Below, in pieces: positions 22,327-23,069 of a stretch of DNA of 23,069 nucleotides. The DNA is from Pseudoruminococcus sp964385235 (lineage in GTDB: Bacteria > Bacillota > Clostridia > Oscillospirales > Acutalibacteraceae), in the NCBI GenBank assembly GCA_964385235.1, contig CAYLOD010000022.1, positions 1 through 23,069 of the forward strand, given 5' to 3'. The notes below the pieces were generated by a model. That model was not told where the DNA came from and did no database searches. It saw nothing but the letters and a program-made list of their open reading frames with translations. The number at the start of each line of letters is the position of its first letter. Within the stretch, counting starts at the first letter, position 1. The position numbers were made by a program, and so were the translations under genes.

Positions 22327-23069
22327 ATGCAGTGTCCGAAATGCGGCAGCGAATGGAAAACAAGCAATCGCGTAGATCATATAAAACGCTGTCCATTCTG
22401 CGGCGCAAGTCTTGAGAAGGAAGCTCCCAATCAGAAAACATTTACAAATGTAAAAGAGGGTCTCCGCTATATTGTAGATAATTTCGGCGCGGATGTTATT
22501 GTAGATAATGAACAATTTACGAAACTTCTCAACAAATTTATGCCTAAACTGAAGCAGGAAAGAAAAGTAATTGTTGAAGCAATGAACGAAGGGGTTTGCA
22601 CGACCTTATTTGATGCAACAGATGAGAGCGAAATTGATAAGTGCATCGCTATTCTTCAGTCAATCAAGATTTTAACGCAAGATGCCTGTATGGCTGAAAA
22701 ATGGGCATGTTATGCCGTTGAAGCGATAGTATACGCTCTTAATTGGAGCGTACCGATGTTTGGCACCACGCCTAATATCCATATGTATCAAATTCCCGAA
22801 CAGGTGAACCGGCCATGGCTTAAGGATTCCAATGGCGGCAGAACAAATGAAGTTTGGGTACAACCGAACGAGGTTTGGGTCAATCCTGTGGAAAGCAGAG
22901 ACAACGCGTGGGATAAAAACATTGACAATTCCGCGTCGGCCGCTCCTCAGCAGGTAATTGAAGTTCCCGAGGAAGCAATAAATCAGGTACATAAAGAGCC
23001 CGTGAGAGAAACTCCCGAGGAACCTAAGCAGCCCGTTTACGAATCGCCTGTCTATGAAGCCCCCGAGGA
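22327..23069 (+). CDS. Zinc-ribbon protein of unknown function, 5' part
   Basis: An open frame of 247 codons starts with ATG at 22327 and runs off the right edge without a stop. AAAGCGGTGAT in front supports the start. The N-terminus is a zinc ribbon of two CxxC pairs (C3/C6 and C22/C25: CPKCGSEW and CPFCGASL). A predicted helical domain follows at about 38-142 (FTNVKEGLRYIVDNFGADV ... YALNWSVP); I have the impression that similar segments occur in multidomain proteins of gut Clostridia, but I cannot name the family. Residues 174-187 are a tandem repeat, NEVWVQP then NEVWVNP. From about 215 the chain is rich in Pro, Glu and Val (VPEE, TPEEP, PVYESPVYEAPE), likely a disordered spacer to an unseen C-terminal domain. 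Confidence 0.8.
   Translation, partial: MQCPKCGSEWKTSNRVDHIKRCPFCGASLEKEAPNQKTFTNVKEGLRYIVDNFGADVIVDNEQFTKLLNKFMPKLKQERKVIVEAMNEGVCTTLFDATDESEIDKCIAILQSIKILTQDACMAEKWACYAVEAIVYALNWSVPMFGTTPNIHMYQIPEQVNRPWLKDSNGGRTNEVWVQPNEVWVNPVESRDNAWDKNIDNSASAAPQQVIEVPEEAINQVHKEPVRETPEEPKQPVYESPVYEAPE
22846..22887 (+). repeat. Two 21-bp coding repeats in the zinc-ribbon gene
   Basis: Bases 22846-22866 and 22867-22887 encode NEVWVQP and NEVWVNP. The third codon positions have diverged (for example GAAGTTTGGGTA against GAGGTTTGGGTC), so the protein repeat has been kept while the DNA drifted, which suggests that the peptide matters. Confidence 0.7.

Overview
This is a chromosomal segment of an anaerobic, low-to-moderate GC Firmicute, most likely a gut Clostridia of the Oscillospiraceae/Ruminococcaceae type. 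The reasons are AGGAGG-type ribosome binding sites, TATAAT/TTGACA promoters, a NifU-like/GGGtGRT gene pair typical of anaerobes, an MsmK-type stand-alone sugar ABC ATPase, a BofC-like secreted protein and a clustered fab/acc locus. A run of ten N inside accC shows that it comes from a scaffolded draft or metagenome assembly. No rRNA, tRNA, CRISPR array, insertion sequence or phage gene was seen; this is mostly housekeeping sequence.

Layout. 1-2340: the start of a Pro/Gln-rich gene leaving leftwards, a divergent WYL-domain regulator, a GNAT acetyltransferase, and a gene-free stretch with several inverted repeats. 2381-4116 (minus): an IscU/NifU-like Fe-S scaffold followed by a GGGtGRT-family protein, a conserved pair of unknown function with its own promoter. 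4449-9434 (minus): a class A penicillin-binding protein, homoserine dehydrogenase (hom) and aspartokinase (lysC), closely spaced. lysC carries a well-placed internal Shine-Dalgarno and start that would yield a separate regulatory beta subunit, as in Bacillus subtilis. 9741-10097 (plus): a small secreted BofC-like protein.

10153-18703 (plus): one fatty-acid biosynthesis operon, fabH-fabD-fabG-fabF-accB-fabZ-accC-accD-accA. It is driven by a TTGACA-17-TAAAAT promoter with a 16-bp perfect palindrome over the -10, and closed by a strong terminator. The cluster encodes all four acetyl-CoA carboxylase subunits (malonyl-CoA supply), the malonyl transfer to ACP, initiation (FabH), condensation (FabF), ketoreduction (FabG) and dehydration (FabZ). 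Acyl carrier protein and enoyl-ACP reductase are absent and must be encoded elsewhere. accC is broken only by the N-run; both flanks carry the same six bases, and merging them restores one normal-length frame.

18793-23069: a stand-alone MsmK/UgpC-like sugar ABC ATPase (minus), an RsuA/RluB-family rRNA pseudouridine synthase (minus), an ExoA-like family 2 membrane glycosyltransferase (plus) with a consensus promoter, and the 5' part of a zinc-ribbon protein of unknown function (plus) that runs off the window.

The most rewarding places for a second look are the NifU-like/GGGtGRT pair, the internal start in lysC, the palindrome over the fab promoter, the structured gene-free region near 2.1 kb, and the zinc-ribbon protein at the right edge. 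No clearly new multi-gene system was found.
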